A stretch of DNA of 64,000 bases. It comes from Siderastrea siderea (lineage: Eukaryota > Cnidaria > Anthozoa > Scleractinia > Rhizangiidae). The notes under the pieces are model-generated. The model had not been told where the DNA came from. It saw only the letters and a list, made by a program, of their open reading frames with translations, and did no database searches. How positions within the stretch are numbered: the stretch's first letter is position 1; every line of letters starts with the position of its first letter. The stretch is from contig OZ034969.1 in NCBI GenBank assembly GCA_964030785.1, forward strand, positions 32,041,601 through 32,105,600. The letters run 5' to 3'. Positions 1 to 11,743 of this stretch are shown here, one piece after another. Made by a program: the position numbers and the translations under genes.

Positions 1-2208
1 TTAATCCCGGTGGTGGGGCATTTGAAATTTAATCACTGCCCGGGGATCGGGCATTTGCCTACCCCTGGGATTACCCCGGGGCATTTGACACCCTTGTCAG
101 GTTTTGGTCCCGCATGTAATATGTGGGTTATAAAGCTATCCAAGATGATCACTGTCGTAAAAATATTTTACGTTTTTGGCCATTTGTTAAATACGGATGA
201 TGCGTTTTCAGTTCTTCGATAACTTAGCATTTCTTAGCTTATTAAATTAACGGCCTATGAATTGTGCATGTCAAAATCAAATAAACTGGACGAATCATTG
301 AACCAAATAGTAAACCAAAAGCAACTGTCATGTACACTTTTGGCGTGTTATTGATAAGTGGCATTAAAGCAAGTGAACAACAGTAGGACAGACGCAAGGG
401 TAAACAACCGAACAGCATTCAAAATAACGATGCCTGGTTGGTCCGGGGTGGGGGAGCATGGAATTGCTAACTAATTGAATAACTGGAAATGACATTTTTT
501 GCTTTCTCAGGTTGTTTTCAGGGCTCTTTTTGTGTGCTAATACAGCTTTATCTGTTTGAATTTTTAGCTAAAGATATTCTGCCGAAACGAACCGTTGGAC
601 GCTCGTAACGAGTAAGTTTACAAGTTGCTGAGTTATCGACCAAAACACAGATATAGAGCATACAAAAAAGATAAGTTTATTGCGGAAAACATTAAAGGAA
701 ACTTGAGAGGTTATTCCTATCGAGGATGTTCCCTAAAAAATTTAAAATACTTTAAAACTAGAAAAATGTCACTATATGCAGTTTAAAAAATAAATGAAAT
801 TTGAAAATGCTAGAAATTTATCTTATTTTCAAGGACTTTCCCAATTTCCGCTTAAAAGTGTTTAAAAGTGTTCTCTTCCGCTATGTCTTATTAGGGAGAG
901 TGCGTTCCGTTAGTTAACTACCCTAACTGGACACATACTACATGTATGTAATCTTTTTTCCAACAAATGAGCCTCGATATGGACTGATCTACCTGACGAG
1001 GCAACAAACTCAAAATCTTATTCTATACTGATTTAAAAGAAATACGAAACAGATTTTTACTCAATTGTAAATAGTAGCCTACTTTGCTGTCTGAATCTAA
1101 CTCACAGTAGTTTGCATTATAATAATTAAACTTGCCATGTCATGAGCAGTTTTTAGAATTGTAAAATAGAAAATAAAATTGTAAAGGGGATCCCCCTAAG
1201 AAAAATTTGAGGAAACTTGTTGGGATCTCCTGCCGAAAATATTACAATAGAATTGTAATCAGCGAATTGTAATAAGACATGAGGCTGATAAATCAAATGA
1301 AAAATAAAAATAAAAAATAACAAAGAAAGGAAGAAAAGAATAGTGCAATGTACTTACTACATGTTACTTCAGTCAAAGCTCGACTATCTGGACTTGCTGG
1401 TAATACCGAAAATAGCCCGGATAATGAAAAAATAATAATATTTTATGGGGCAAGGATAGAAATTAAACAGATCATCGAACAGATCTAGGCGAAGAATTGA
1501 AAGTGATCATGCTTAGAGAAACCATTCTCACACACGACGTAATGACTACGTCTTTTCTGATCCTATTTAAGTTTTCAATCAATTTCACTGTGAAACGTGG
1601 AGTAGAAAAGACTTCGTTACAGGGATTACTTGCATTTCTGGGGCACCCAACCAGAAGATTTAAGTGAAATACTTTAAAATGTCTTACTATGCTTCTCAGA
1701 TTGTTTCAGGACTTTTAAAGCAAGGATAGTCCAAGTGGCTGAATATTTTAAGGTGAAAATTTAAGTTGCAGAAAATGTTAGGGAACGGAATTCTATTCCC
1801 CGAATTTCCAAGCTGCTGTTGTCTTTCCGGAGTGCTAGCTTACCTTGATCCGCACTCTAAACAACATATTTGTTCCTCCGATAACAGTAAAAAAAAAAGA
1901 GTCAAGTTTCCTATGAGTTTTAGGTGACAGTTCGCCAAAAAAACTATTCGAAACTCTAGTTTTTCATCAAAATTAAATGCAAATTTATGAGGTGTTCAGG
2001 GCCTTCTGAACAGATGTTCATCGAAATTATCCGTTGGGTGCTCCTGGCATTTCGTTCGCTTGAAGTGTTTACAACCGAGATTCAGTTTGAAATGTTCATA
2101 AAAAGTTCATACCACGGCGAAAAAGTCGGGATAATCGAGGTTTGAACTTACAACCTGGGCTCGAGCTTCAATTTGCCCTCGCTCTTGTCTTCGAGAAAAT
2201 TTTAACAC

Positions 2209-3134
2209 TCACGAGATCGTGCATGAAGCTCCTACAATCTCATTCTTCCAGAATTCTATGTCTTCTGCGAGTTCTTCAAACACCCTGTGAACCTCAGCAG
2301 GCTGAGCGCTCGGCCGATCATTTTGGTCGTACTCCAGGGCATCGAGAGTTATCCTTTTCATTACGTTGGACCCTTGTGCCCGGCTTGAGAAATCAATGAG
2401 GATGTTTGGATCATACTTTGCCATTGCATATCCAAGGCCAACTTTGCCTACAGGTAAAAGGTTCTTGAACGCACCGTAATACTTTTTGCCATTAAAAGTG
2501 ATGAAATCGCGCTGCAAGATCGCGTAAAATCAACGCCAAGGGAAAACACGTCGGCTTTCTCTGTGTAATACTGGCGATAGAATTCCGGGGCCATCCAGTG
2601 TATCGGGCCTGTGCCCGAAGTCATAAAGTACTGTGCATAGCTTGTCATCCATGAGCCATCTCGTCCAGCGTCGGTACGTTTGAGTGCGATGTACTCTCGA
2701 GCCAAACCGAAGTCGGCCAACTTTACATCCTCCGTTGCGGTCAGCAGCACGTTATCTGGCTTTAGGTCGCGGTGAACTACTCCGCATGAATGGAGGTAGG
2801 CAAGGGCTGCGGAAGTTTGATTCATCCATTTGGAATTCAAGAGGTCGTTACTTGGTCTAGCGAGGCGATCGTTCAAGTTTCCGCCAGCGCAGTACTCAGT
2901 CAAAATCCTCATGTGAAGGCCTTGAGCATCTTGGAATTGATCCGCTTCTATCACAGCGATCACGTTTTCGTGAGAGATTTGGTTCATCGTTTCAACCTCA
3001 CGAATAGCATCATGAATTTCAGAAGCATTCAAACAAAGAACATCTTTTAACGCGTAGACGGTGGATGTTTCTGCGTCTATGACTTTGTAGACGACTCCGA
3101 AAGCTCCATAACCAAGCCTCTGCTGCAATATCAT
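2209..3134 (-). pseudogene. PDIK1L/STK35-like kinase, frameshifted copy
   Basis: This is a broken copy of the intact kinase at 8519-9523. The upstream part (2448-3134) carries the glycine loop, the Lys of YALK, HRDLKPDN, DFG and APE. The downstream part (2209-2517) carries the C-lobe and ends in CTIS, a CaaX-type box. Near 2520-2545 one base is missing relative to the sister copy (aaaatc for aaaatag), which shifts the frame. The N-terminal codons upstream of the glycine loop are gone, because about 246 bp between the loop and the 5' flank are deleted, leaving no start like that of the sister. A sequencing error could explain the 1-bp shift but not the deletion. Confidence 0.85.
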
Positions 3135-3978
3135 TGTGTTGCTTGAATTTGCAAATTTTCCGGTAAACTTGAAACGAATTCTTCTTAGCTTATATTGCAG
3201 AGGGGATTGCAGCTATTCTTGTCCAAACGTGCATCCCATGTAGTTTTTCCAATGTCGTTAGCTTCGAAGAATTGTTAAATTTTCCAGCCCCGTCTTTCAC
3301 TAAAGTTTTGTTTTCTTAGAACCAGCAATGTCAATTAACAATGTCTTATTGCAGTCAGCTAGTTAAAAGAAATATATATAAGCGATATACCACCATCAAT
3401 TTCATACTAAAAACTTTGATTGAGAAGTATTCAACTGATGACAAAAGGGTACAGAATATATAAATGTAGCCTCGTGTACAGTGCAAGGAAAATTTTTGAC
3501 ATGCAGTCGAATTGAAATCGAAAGGTGGTCCTCCCACGAGCACACTTCTTCTTTCGACACTTGTCTCAACACGAATGTTCTTTTCAGTTTTAGTCAAAAT
3601 TAACATAAAAAGGCCAAACAACCATCTGTTGTTATGAAAATTAGTGATATAAAAATTAAACTTGGCAAACATACGAAAACACTTAACTCATGCTCTTTGC
3701 CCAGGGTTGGGGGGGGGGGGGGTGGCAACCATTCTATAAGCTGTATCTGTACGTGGGGTCCTGATGGATATTTCTCTTAATTTTTCTTATCCAGTTTGTC
3801 AAAATAGGCTATATATTTTGACCCCTTTGTTTTTACCATGTGTGCTAGGTATCCAAAGAGTATTCTCCCTTTTTCCGCGGGTTCTGTGGAGCGCTTACTG
3901 GAAGGGCATCTCATCACATGGTGGGGAAATTGAACAGATCTGAAGCGTCAAATAGACAGGGGTTTTGCACGAGTTTAA

Positions 3979-4325
3979 GGGGCATAGTCACGCTATTATA
4001 ATTCACTTTAAAAATCAAAAATATGTCCTCACATCAATGAACGCCCACAAATAATGGTCTAGTTTTGTTACCAAAGACTATATTACTTCACTGAAACTAT
4101 TTTCTGTCGTCTGTTGCTACGGATGGCATGGATGAAAATTCTTTCAGCGTGTTGACATTAAATCGATATTAAATGGTCATGATTTGTTTTCTCGTGATGA
4201 AATTAAGTTAATATGTTTCTTTAAATATGAAATGTTCAAATGTCGGGCACGGATAAAGTTAGCTACCGATAATTTTAGCACAGTTTTGACCAGAAATCTG
4301 CGAAATCCTATGGTGACTATGCCCC
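3979..4325. mobile_element. 347-bp MITE with an empty site in the sister duplication
   Basis: The ends are inverted repeats (GGGGCATAGTCAC and its complement). The element is flanked by TTTAA at 3974-3978 and 4326-4330. Copy B of the segmental duplication reads straight across as an uninterrupted gagtttaaatgatc near 10505-10520, so it preserves the unoccupied site. No coding capacity is seen. The superfamily is uncertain; a TTAA-type target with an extra T is possible. Confidence 0.8.
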
Positions 4326-4488
4326 TTTAAATGATCGCTTTTGGATTTGCGTCAACATGAATGCACTAACTGTAATAAACAACTGAATGCGGAATCGAAC
4401 TAAACGTACCACTAGAATTGTGGGGCTAAGAACTTAACACCAAATTAAATCTTATTTGTCCGTCGCCATTCGAAAAAAATTCTGAGAG

Positions 4489-5469
4489 CTAAATAATTGT
4501 GCAGTAATGTGTGAAAGCCTCTGTTATCCAGAATTGCAGGTCTTCTGCGACCTCTTCAAACACTCTCTGAACCTCGGCAGCGGATGGTCGGTCCTCTTTG
4601 TCGTACTCTAAGGCGTCGAGAGTTATCCTTTGCTGAGTGTTGGACCCTTGTGCTCGGCTTGAGAAGTCAATGCTGATGTCTGGGTTATGTATCGCCATTG
4701 CATATCCAAGGCCAACTTTGCCTTTACCACGAATTCGCTTGAATGCGCCGTAAAACTTTTTTCCGTTGACGTCAGTGATAAAATCCCGCTCGAGGATGGC
4801 GTAAAATAGAACACCAAGGGAAAACACGTCGGCTTTTTCAGTGTAATGGCCATCGAAAACTTCAGGAGCCATCCAGAATGGCGTGCCAACCTCTGAGTCC
4901 ATGTAGTACTGTGCATAGCTTGTCAGCCAAGAATCATCGTCTAGTCGAGCATCGGTCTTCAGTGCGATAAACTCTCGAGCCAAGCCAAAGTCGGCCAACT
5001 TTACATCCTCCTCCTCGGTCAAAAGAACATTTTCTGGCTTCAAATCACGGTGAACCACGTTGCATGAATGAAGGTAGGCAAGAGCGTCGGAAATTTGACG
5101 CATCCATTCAAAATTCAGTTCTTCACTACTCGGTCGATTAAGGCGCTCGTTTAAGTTTCCGCCCGCGCAGTACTCGGTCAAAATCAACATGTGTAAACCT
5201 AGGGCATTACGGAACTGATATGCGCCTTCGACGGCGATCACATTCTCGTGAGAGATTTGGTTCAGTGTCATAGCCTCGCCAATAGCGTTGAGAATTTCTG
5301 AGGTGTCCGTGCATAAGACATCTTTTAACGCATATTCCCTAGAAGATGCCAAATCTTTGACTTTGTACACGACACCAAAAGCCCCATTACCAAGTCTCTT
5401 CTGGATCCTTAGTTGTCTACCTCCAACTCGAACTCTTGAATTTCTCGGAAAACTCGCAAAAGCTTGCAT
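4489..5469 (-). CDS. PDIK1L/STK35-like protein kinase with C-terminal CaaX box
   Basis: A single-exon, 326-residue Ser/Thr-type kinase. The glycine loop LGNGAFGVV is at residues 27-34, the ATP-binding Lys at 49, a helix-C Glu at about 65, HRD at 140-142, DFG at 160-162 and APE at 201-203, so it should be catalytically active. The block GTPFWMAPEVF.GHYTEKAD followed by LERDFI resembles PDIK1L/STK35 kinases more than other families I know; this is pattern recognition from memory. The protein ends in CTII, a CaaX box whose last residue favours geranylgeranylation, which would place it on membranes. The Met at 5469 is chosen because an in-frame stop lies about ten codons upstream and the Met-Gln start is shared with sister copies. 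The substrate is unknown. Its near-identical neighbour at 20351-21340 has a different tail. Confidence 0.9.
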   Translation of the reverse strand: MQAFASFPRNSRVRVGGRQLRIQKRLGNGAFGVVYKVKDLASSREYALKDVLCTDTSEILNAIGEAMTLNQISHENVIAVEGAYQFRNALGLHMLILTEYCAGGNLNERLNRPSSEELNFEWMRQISDALAYLHSCNVVHRDLKPENVLLTEEEDVKLADFGLAREFIALKTDARLDDDSWLTSYAQYYMDSEVGTPFWMAPEVFDGHYTEKADVFSLGVLFYAILERDFITDVNGKKFYGAFKRIRGKGKVGLGYAMAIHNPDISIDFSSRAQGSNTQQRITLDALEYDKEDRPSAAEVQRVFEEVAEDLQFWITEAFTHYCTII

Positions 5470-6258
5470 AGTGTCAGCGTTTTGAACTTTTTTTCGTTAA
5501 CTGATGTACAAGGCAACAACAAAACAGTTCGTTAGTTGCTCGCTTATTCCAAAGCGGGAGAGTGATTTCTTAGAAAACGACCTTTGTGCCTCGTTAACAT
5601 GTTAACGATGATTCCAAAAATATCCACTTGCCCAGTCCCTTGGCACTCAGCCAAGAGTCACACAAACTTGCCACAATTTTGGAATGAAAAATACAGACAA
5701 ATGTGGAAATAATATTTTTCAACACTGTTCAGTCTTCCCAGTCAAAAAAAATAACTTCATGTATGTAGCGCATTGTCCAGATAGAAAAGTAAAGGAAGGT
5801 AGACATTTTGAAATAAAAGTGTTTTCCTATTGTTTGTCAGTCATACTGGTGCGACTTTCACTCCTGTACGACATAAATTTCCTTAATACATTCCGTATAA
5901 AGCGACCACCCTTTTTTCGACCTTGTTGAATGATGCTAAGTGATTCTGAAGGATGTTGAATGGCGTTAACTTGTGTTGAAAAAACTGTGATTGGCATCAA
6001 ACATTTCAATGTCCAACTACCCTGCGAGTAGGCTTGCTAAGTGTGTTCTTCGCGCGCGTATCTTGGCGGCGGAGCTGCGATTTGCGAGCCGGCGAGCGAA
6101 GCGAACGGGCGAAAAGAAGTTAAAACTAACTAAGATACCGACGGTCAGCAGTCTTGCCAGGTACAGTTCAATGACTTGTGCATTAGTCAATTTCAGCGGT
6201 GCCCATCCTTCTCCCCCCCCCCCCCCCCTTGGGAATTAGTCGGACATTTGCTCACGGT
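5470..6258. other. Intergenic stretch with low-complexity repeat
   Basis: This is the space upstream of the kinase at 4489-5469. I see no gene in it. Near 6060-6130 is a GC-rich block with GCGAGCGAAGCGAACGGGCG, a motif of a type common in coral intergenic repeats. A poly-C run of about 16 bases at 6212-6227 leads into the GGGCATTTG-type repeat that opens duplication copy B. Confidence 0.5.
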
Positions 6259-9200
6259 TTAATCCCGAGGGTTCGGGCATTTGCCTACCCCCGGGACGAC
6301 CCCGGGGCATTTGACACCCTTGGTCCCGCTCGTAATAAGTGGGTTTTCAAGCTATGCAAGATGATCACTCTCGTAAAAATCTTTTACGTTTTTGGCCATT
6401 TGTTAAATACGAATGACGCGCTTTCAGTTCTTCGATAACTTAATGTGTTTAAGCATTTCTTAGCTTATTAAATAATCGGCTTATGAACTGTCCATGTCAA
6501 AATCAAATAAATGAAAGAATAATTGAACCAAATAGTAAACCAAAAGCAACTGTCATGTACACATTTGGCGTGTTATTGATAAGTGGCATTAAAGCAAATG
6601 AACGACGGCAGCATAGACGCACGGGTAAACAGCCGAACAGCATTGAAAATAATGATAAGTGACACTTTTTTCGTTATGATTTATTAAATCTTGAGCAGTG
6701 TTGCTTTTTAGAGGATCCCGAGGATGGGGTATTTGCATTTAACAGATTAATTTGTCCCCCCCCCCCCCCCCCCCACACTCGGGAATGTTGGCCCGGGGAA
6801 GGCAGGGGCACTGCTGGAATAGACTAATGCAAATACTGGAAATGACATTTTCTACTTTCTCAGCTTGTTTTCAGGGCTATTTGTGTGGGCTAATACAGGT
6901 TTCTCTGTTTGGATTTTTAGCTCAAGATATGCTGCCGAAACGAACCGTTGGACGCTCGTAACGAATGAGTTGACAAGTTGCTGAGTTACCGACCAAAACA
7001 CAGCTATAGAGCATTCAAAAAAAAAGTTTATTAAGGAAACTTGAGAGGTTATTCCTATCGAAGACGTTCCCCTAAAAATTTAAAATACTTTGAAACTAGA
7101 AAAATATCACTATATACAGTTTAAAAAAATAGCAAGTGAAATTTAAAAATGCTAGAAATTTATCTTATTTTCAAGAGCTTTCCCGATGTACTTTTAAAAA
7201 TGTTAAAAGTGTTCTCTTCCGCTATGTCTTATTAGGAAGTGGGTTCCGTTAGTTAACTACCTTATTAAACTGGACACATACTACATGCATGTAAACTTTC
7301 GTCCAACAAATGAGCCTTATCTACCTGACGAGGAAACAAACTTAAAATCTTATTCTATACTGATTTAGAAGAAAGATGAAACAGATTTTCCTCAATTGTA
7401 AATAGTAACCTACTTTCCTGTCTGAATCTAAATCACAGTAGTTTGCATTATAGTAATTAAACTTGCCATGTCATGAGCAGTTTTAAGAATTGTAAAATAG
7501 AAAATAAAAGTGCAAAGGGGATCCCTTTCAGAGAAGTTTGAGGAAACTTGCTGGGATCTCCTGCCGAAAATATTACAATAGAATTGTAATCAGCGATTTG
7601 TAATAAGACATGAGGCTGATAAATCAATTGAAAAAAAAATTAACAAAGAAGGAAAGACTACCTGTTACTTCAGTGAAACCTCGACTATCAGGACTTGCTG
7701 GTAATACCGAAAATAGCCCGGATAATGAAAAAATTTATATTTTATGGGGCAAGAATAGAAATTAAACAGATCATTGAACAGATCTAGGTGGAGAATCGAA
7801 AGTGATCATGTTTAGAGAAACCGTACTCGCACACGACGTAAAATAACAGCATGCATGACTCCGTCTTTTCCGATCTTACTTTTTAATCAATCTTCCGACT
7901 GTGAAATGTGGAGTAGACAAGACTTCTTTAAAGGGATTACTTGCATTTTCAGGGGCACCCAACCAGAAGATTTAAGCAAAATACTTTAAAATGTCGTACT
8001 CTGCTTCTCAGATTGTTTCAGGACTTTTAAAGCGAAGATAGTCTGATCATGAGCTGTTTGGATATTTTAAGGTGAAAATTTAAGTTGCAGAAAATGTTAA
8101 GGAATGGAATCCTATTCTCCAAAATTCCGAGCTGCTGTTGGCTTTCGGCAGTGCTAACTCACAGAGCAAGGAGCATGGTAAATCAAGATACTTGTTCCTT
8201 CGAAAACAAAACAAGTTAATTTTCTTCAGAGTTTGAGGTGACACTTCGCCAAAGAAAACTATAGTTTTTATCAAAATTAAACGCGATTTTTTGAGGTGTC
8301 CAAGTCTTTCTGAACAGATATTCACCGAAATGATCGGTTGGGTGCTCCTGATATTTCGTTCGCTTCAAGTATTTACAACCGAGATTCCGTTTAAAATATT
8401 TATAAGCTATAGGAAATTTAGACACGGCGAAAAGTCCGGATAAATGGAGGTCTGAAGTTACGACCTCGGCTCGAGCTTCAATCTGCCCTCGCTCTTGTCT
8501 TGGAGAAAATTGTAATACTCACGAGATCGTGCATGAAGCCCCCACAATCTCATTCTTCCAGAATTCTATGTCTTCCGCGAGTTCTTCAAACACTTTGTGA
8601 ACCTCTGCGGCGCTCGGCCGATTTTTTTGGTCGTACTCCAGGGCATCGAGAGTTATCCTTTTCATTACGTTGGACCCTTGCGCCCGGCATGAGAAATCAA
8701 TGAGGATGTTTGGATCATACTTTGCCATTGCATATCCAAGGCCAACTTTGCCTACACGTAAAAGGTTCTTGAACGCACCGTAATACTTTTTGCCATTAAC
8801 AGTGATGAAATCGCGCTGCAAGATCGCGTAAAATAGAACGCCAAGGGAAAACACGTCGGCTTTCTCTGTGTAATGCTGGCGAAAGAATTCCGGAGCCATC
8901 CAGTGTATCGGGCCTTTGGCCGAAGTCATAAAGTACTGCGTATAGCTTGTCATCCATGAGCCATCTCGTCCAGCGTCGGTACGTTTGAGTGCAGTGTACT
9001 CCCGAGCCAAACCGAAGTCGGCCAACTTAACATCCTCCGTTGCGGTAAGCAGCACGTTATCTGGCTTTAGGTCGCGGTGAACCACTCCGCGTGAATGGAG
9101 GCAGGCAAGGGCTGCGGAAGTTTGAGTCATCCATTTGGAATGCAATAGGCCGTTACTGGGTCTAGCAAGGCGCTCGTTCAAGTTTCCGCCAGCGCAGTAC

Positions 9201-10535
9201 TCAGTCAAAATCAGCATATGAAGGCCTTGAGCGTCGCGGTACTGGTCCGCTTCTATCACAGTGATCACGTTTTCGTGAGAAATTTGGTTCATCATTTCAA
9301 CCTCACGAATAGCATCATGAATTTCTGAAACGTTCAAACAAAGAACATCTTTTAACGCGTAGACGGTGGATGCATCTTCGGCGTCCATGACTTTGTAGAC
9401 GACTCCGAAAGCTCCATAGCCGAGCCTCTGCTGCAATATCAGTGTGTTATCTCCGACATACCTAAGGGAGACCCTTGTTGGTTGAGGTACAAAGCTTTGC
9501 AACATTGTGACACTGATCTGCACTCAGTATAAGACAATATTGATATATCAGGATAGAATAATTTGGCCAAAAGGTCATTCGCTCGAAAGTGGAAGAAAGG
9601 TTTCCCAGAAACGCCCCGTTTTTCTGAGAAAGCAATACCGGGGGGGTGCGTGCAGGGGTGGTGGGTTGAGGGAGGGGAGGGGAGGGGAAGCATGAATTTG
9701 CAAATTATCCGGTAAACTTGAAACGAATTCTTCTTAGCTTATATTGCAGCTAGTCGGGGTTGAATAGCTTGTCCAAAAGTGCATCCCATGTAGTTTTTTT
9801 TTACATCCCATGTAAATTTTCCAGCGCCGTCTTTCACTAATGTTTTCTTAGAAAACGATGAAATCAGCAATGTCAATTAATGTATCGTATTGCACTCAGC
9901 TGGTTAAAAGAAATACATATAAGTGATATACGACCATCAATTTTATACTTAAAACTTTGATTGAGAAATATTCAACTGATAATAAAAGGGTACAGAATAT
10001 ATAAATGCAGTATCGTGTACAGTGCAAGGAAAATGTTTGACATGCAGTCTCATTGAAATCGAAAGGTGGTCCACCCACGAGCATACTACTTCTACTTTCG
10101 ACACTTGTCTCAGCACGAAAGTTCTTTTCATTTTTAGTCCAAACAGCCATCTATTGTCATAAAACTAAGTGATATAAAAATAAAACTTGGCAAACATACG
10201 AAAACATCAAACTCATTGCTCTTTGCCCGGGCTCGGCGGGGGGGGGGGGGGGGGTGGCAACCATTCTATAAGCTGTATCTGTACGTGGGGTCCTGATGGA
10301 TATTTCTCTTAATTTTTCTTATCCAGTTTGTCAAAATAGGCTATATATTTTGACCCCTTTGTTTTTACCATGTGTGCTAGGTATCCAAAGAGTATTCTCC
10401 CTTTTTCCGCGGGTTCTGTGGAGCCCTTACTGGAAGGGCATCTCATCACATGGTGGGGAAATTGAACAGATCTGAAGCGTTAAAAAGGCAGGGCTCTTGC
10501 ACGAGTTTAAATGATCCTTTTTGGATTTGCCTCGA
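6259..10535. repeat. Segmental duplication, copy B
   Basis: This is the second copy of the segment at 1-4355. It carries the intact kinase 8519-9523 and keeps the N-terminal coding region and the extra ~246 bp that copy A has lost. It lacks the MITE of copy A. At about 10535 the similarity jumps into sequence matching 5258 onward, so about 900 bp covering most of the second kinase was deleted here. Poly-C (6758-6773) and poly-G (10230-10252) runs are present. About 7000-8500 holds no recognisable gene. Confidence 0.85.
8519..9523 (-). CDS. PDIK1L/STK35-like protein kinase with CaaX box (CTIS)
   Basis: An intact single-exon kinase of 334 residues. It has the glycine loop LGYGAFGVV, YALK, HRDLKPDN, DFGLA, and APE within WMAPEFF. 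It ends in CTIS; a CaaX box ending in Ser is the class usually farnesylated. An alternative start six codons in (9505, MLQSFVPQ) lines up better with the Met-Gln starts of the sister genes. It is the intact partner of the pseudogene at 2209-3134. The usual GTPFWMAPE is GPIHWMAPE here, so the P+1 loop, and perhaps substrate choice, differs from the 4489 and 20351 copies. Intactness suggests function but does not prove it. Confidence 0.9.
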   Translation of the reverse strand: MQISVTMLQSFVPQPTRVSLRYVGDNTLILQQRLGYGAFGVVYKVMDAEDASTVYALKDVLCLNVSEIHDAIREVEMMNQISHENVITVIEADQYRDAQGLHMLILTEYCAGGNLNERLARPSNGLLHSKWMTQTSAALACLHSRGVVHRDLKPDNVLLTATEDVKLADFGLAREYTALKRTDAGRDGSWMTSYTQYFMTSAKGPIHWMAPEFFRQHYTEKADVFSLGVLFYAILQRDFITVNGKKYYGAFKNLLRVGKVGLGYAMAKYDPNILIDFSCRAQGSNVMKRITLDALEYDQKNRPSAAEVHKVFEELAEDIEFWKNEIVGASCTIS

Positions 10536-10540
10536 CATGA

Positions 10541-10715
10541 GATTGGTTCAGTGTCATAGCCTCGCCAATAGCCTTGAGAATTTCTGAGGTGTTCGTGCAT
10601 AAGATATCTTTTAACGCATATTCCCTCGAAGATGCCACATCTTTGACTTTGTACACCACACCAAAAGCCCCATTACCAAGTCTCTTCTGGATCCTTAGTT
10701 GTCTACCTCCAACGA
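10541..10715 (-). pseudogene. Kinase N-lobe fragment
   Basis: About 175 bp match the N-lobe coding region of the 4489-5469 gene (roughly its 5258-5432), including the complement of the glycine-loop codons. On the downstream side the match begins abruptly at 10541, inside the helix-C region; on the upstream side it ends at 10715 in the pre-loop codons. The rest of the kinase is absent. It is the remnant left by the large deletion in duplication copy B. Confidence 0.8.
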
Positions 10716-11743
10716 CCGCAACTCACATTTTGCTCAAATCACTACCATGCGCTTTCCGACAAAATGTCGGTAAATATTGAGAGATTTTGGTACGAGTCAT
10801 GATTATCGAAAGTCTATAAATTTATTTCACAGAAGCAAACGCCACTAGGTCTACTTACATAACTACCCCTAAGCATGCATGTGTTTTGTTGTTCGGTATT
10901 GGTTTAGATCTCCGATTTACATATCATCATAATCATTGTTTCAAATTGTTGGGCTGTGATGAAGGGGACTGCAGTTGTCTCTCCCTGTTGTTGTGCATGG
11001 GTGCGTAGCTCTAAGCTAAGCATACCCGCTCGACTTATCCATATCTATTTATCTATGAGAAATTACAAAAAAAATTAAAACTTATAAAACAGTAATGAAG
11101 TTTTATCTCAGCTTACCGAATAATGAAAATTGCCCTGGACAGGGAGTGTTTGTCATCGATGTCCAGTTCAATACAGTGTCAATAAAACGTGACTAGAGAA
11201 AATTTCGTTCCTAGTTTAAGCCTTTATTATCTCACGTTAATAAAGTTGTTCAGTTCAGTTCAGCCTGGTTGTACTAATGATGCAAACATGAACGCAAGCA
11301 TATAAACAACGCTTACGTCAACGTGAGATTAAGCAAGGACCAAAACGTTTCCTTTACCTTGTGTTTTAGCTTAATATGTTATGTTTATATTAAAAGATGT
11401 CGCGATGGTTTTTACAGAAAACTCGTCAAGAAGAATAAGTGTTTTCCTATTGTATTCAAGGTTAGGTAATGTTTTTACTCGTGTTGTTGTCGTTTGTTTT
11501 AACAGAAGACCCCATATGTTTTTCTTATTCTTGTGTCGCTAGTTAAATGAAATTTAACTATGAGGACTCAGATGTACACGCCGATAACTCATTAAATCGG
11601 TCTGCAGTACTGTCGGAAAGAGAGAAATATTCTAACGAGAAAACTGCATATCAAATTGGATTCTACTAGCATCACAATCTGCCCTGTTCATGAACTCAGT
11701 TAACAAGCAGATTTGCGAGGATAACAGTAAAAACTTCTATACA
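10716..11743. repeat. Kinase 3' flank, similar to 29225-30440
   Basis: No gene is seen. The stretch is recognisably similar to 29225-30440 (shared blocks such as ctcaaatcactaccatg and gggtagctctaagc), in the same order and orientation. Both lie downstream of a degraded kinase copy (11744-12751 and 30453-32022). They therefore look like two copies of one older duplication unit of kinase plus 3' flank. Confidence 0.65.

Larger units (their letters stand above)
1..4355. repeat. Segmental duplication, copy A
   Basis: This stretch is closely similar to roughly 6259-10535, apart from indels, and is cut by the window start. The shared content runs from GGGCATTTG-rich low-complexity DNA, through a 3' flank, a kinase gene and its upstream region, to a second flank with a poly-G run near 3710. 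Copy A differs from copy B by a 1-bp frameshift in the kinase, by loss of about 246 bp over the kinase start, and by a 347-bp MITE at 3979-4325. The kinase at 4489-5469 follows; in copy B its counterpart survives only as a fragment. About 300-2200 holds no gene that I can recognise. Confidence 0.85.
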
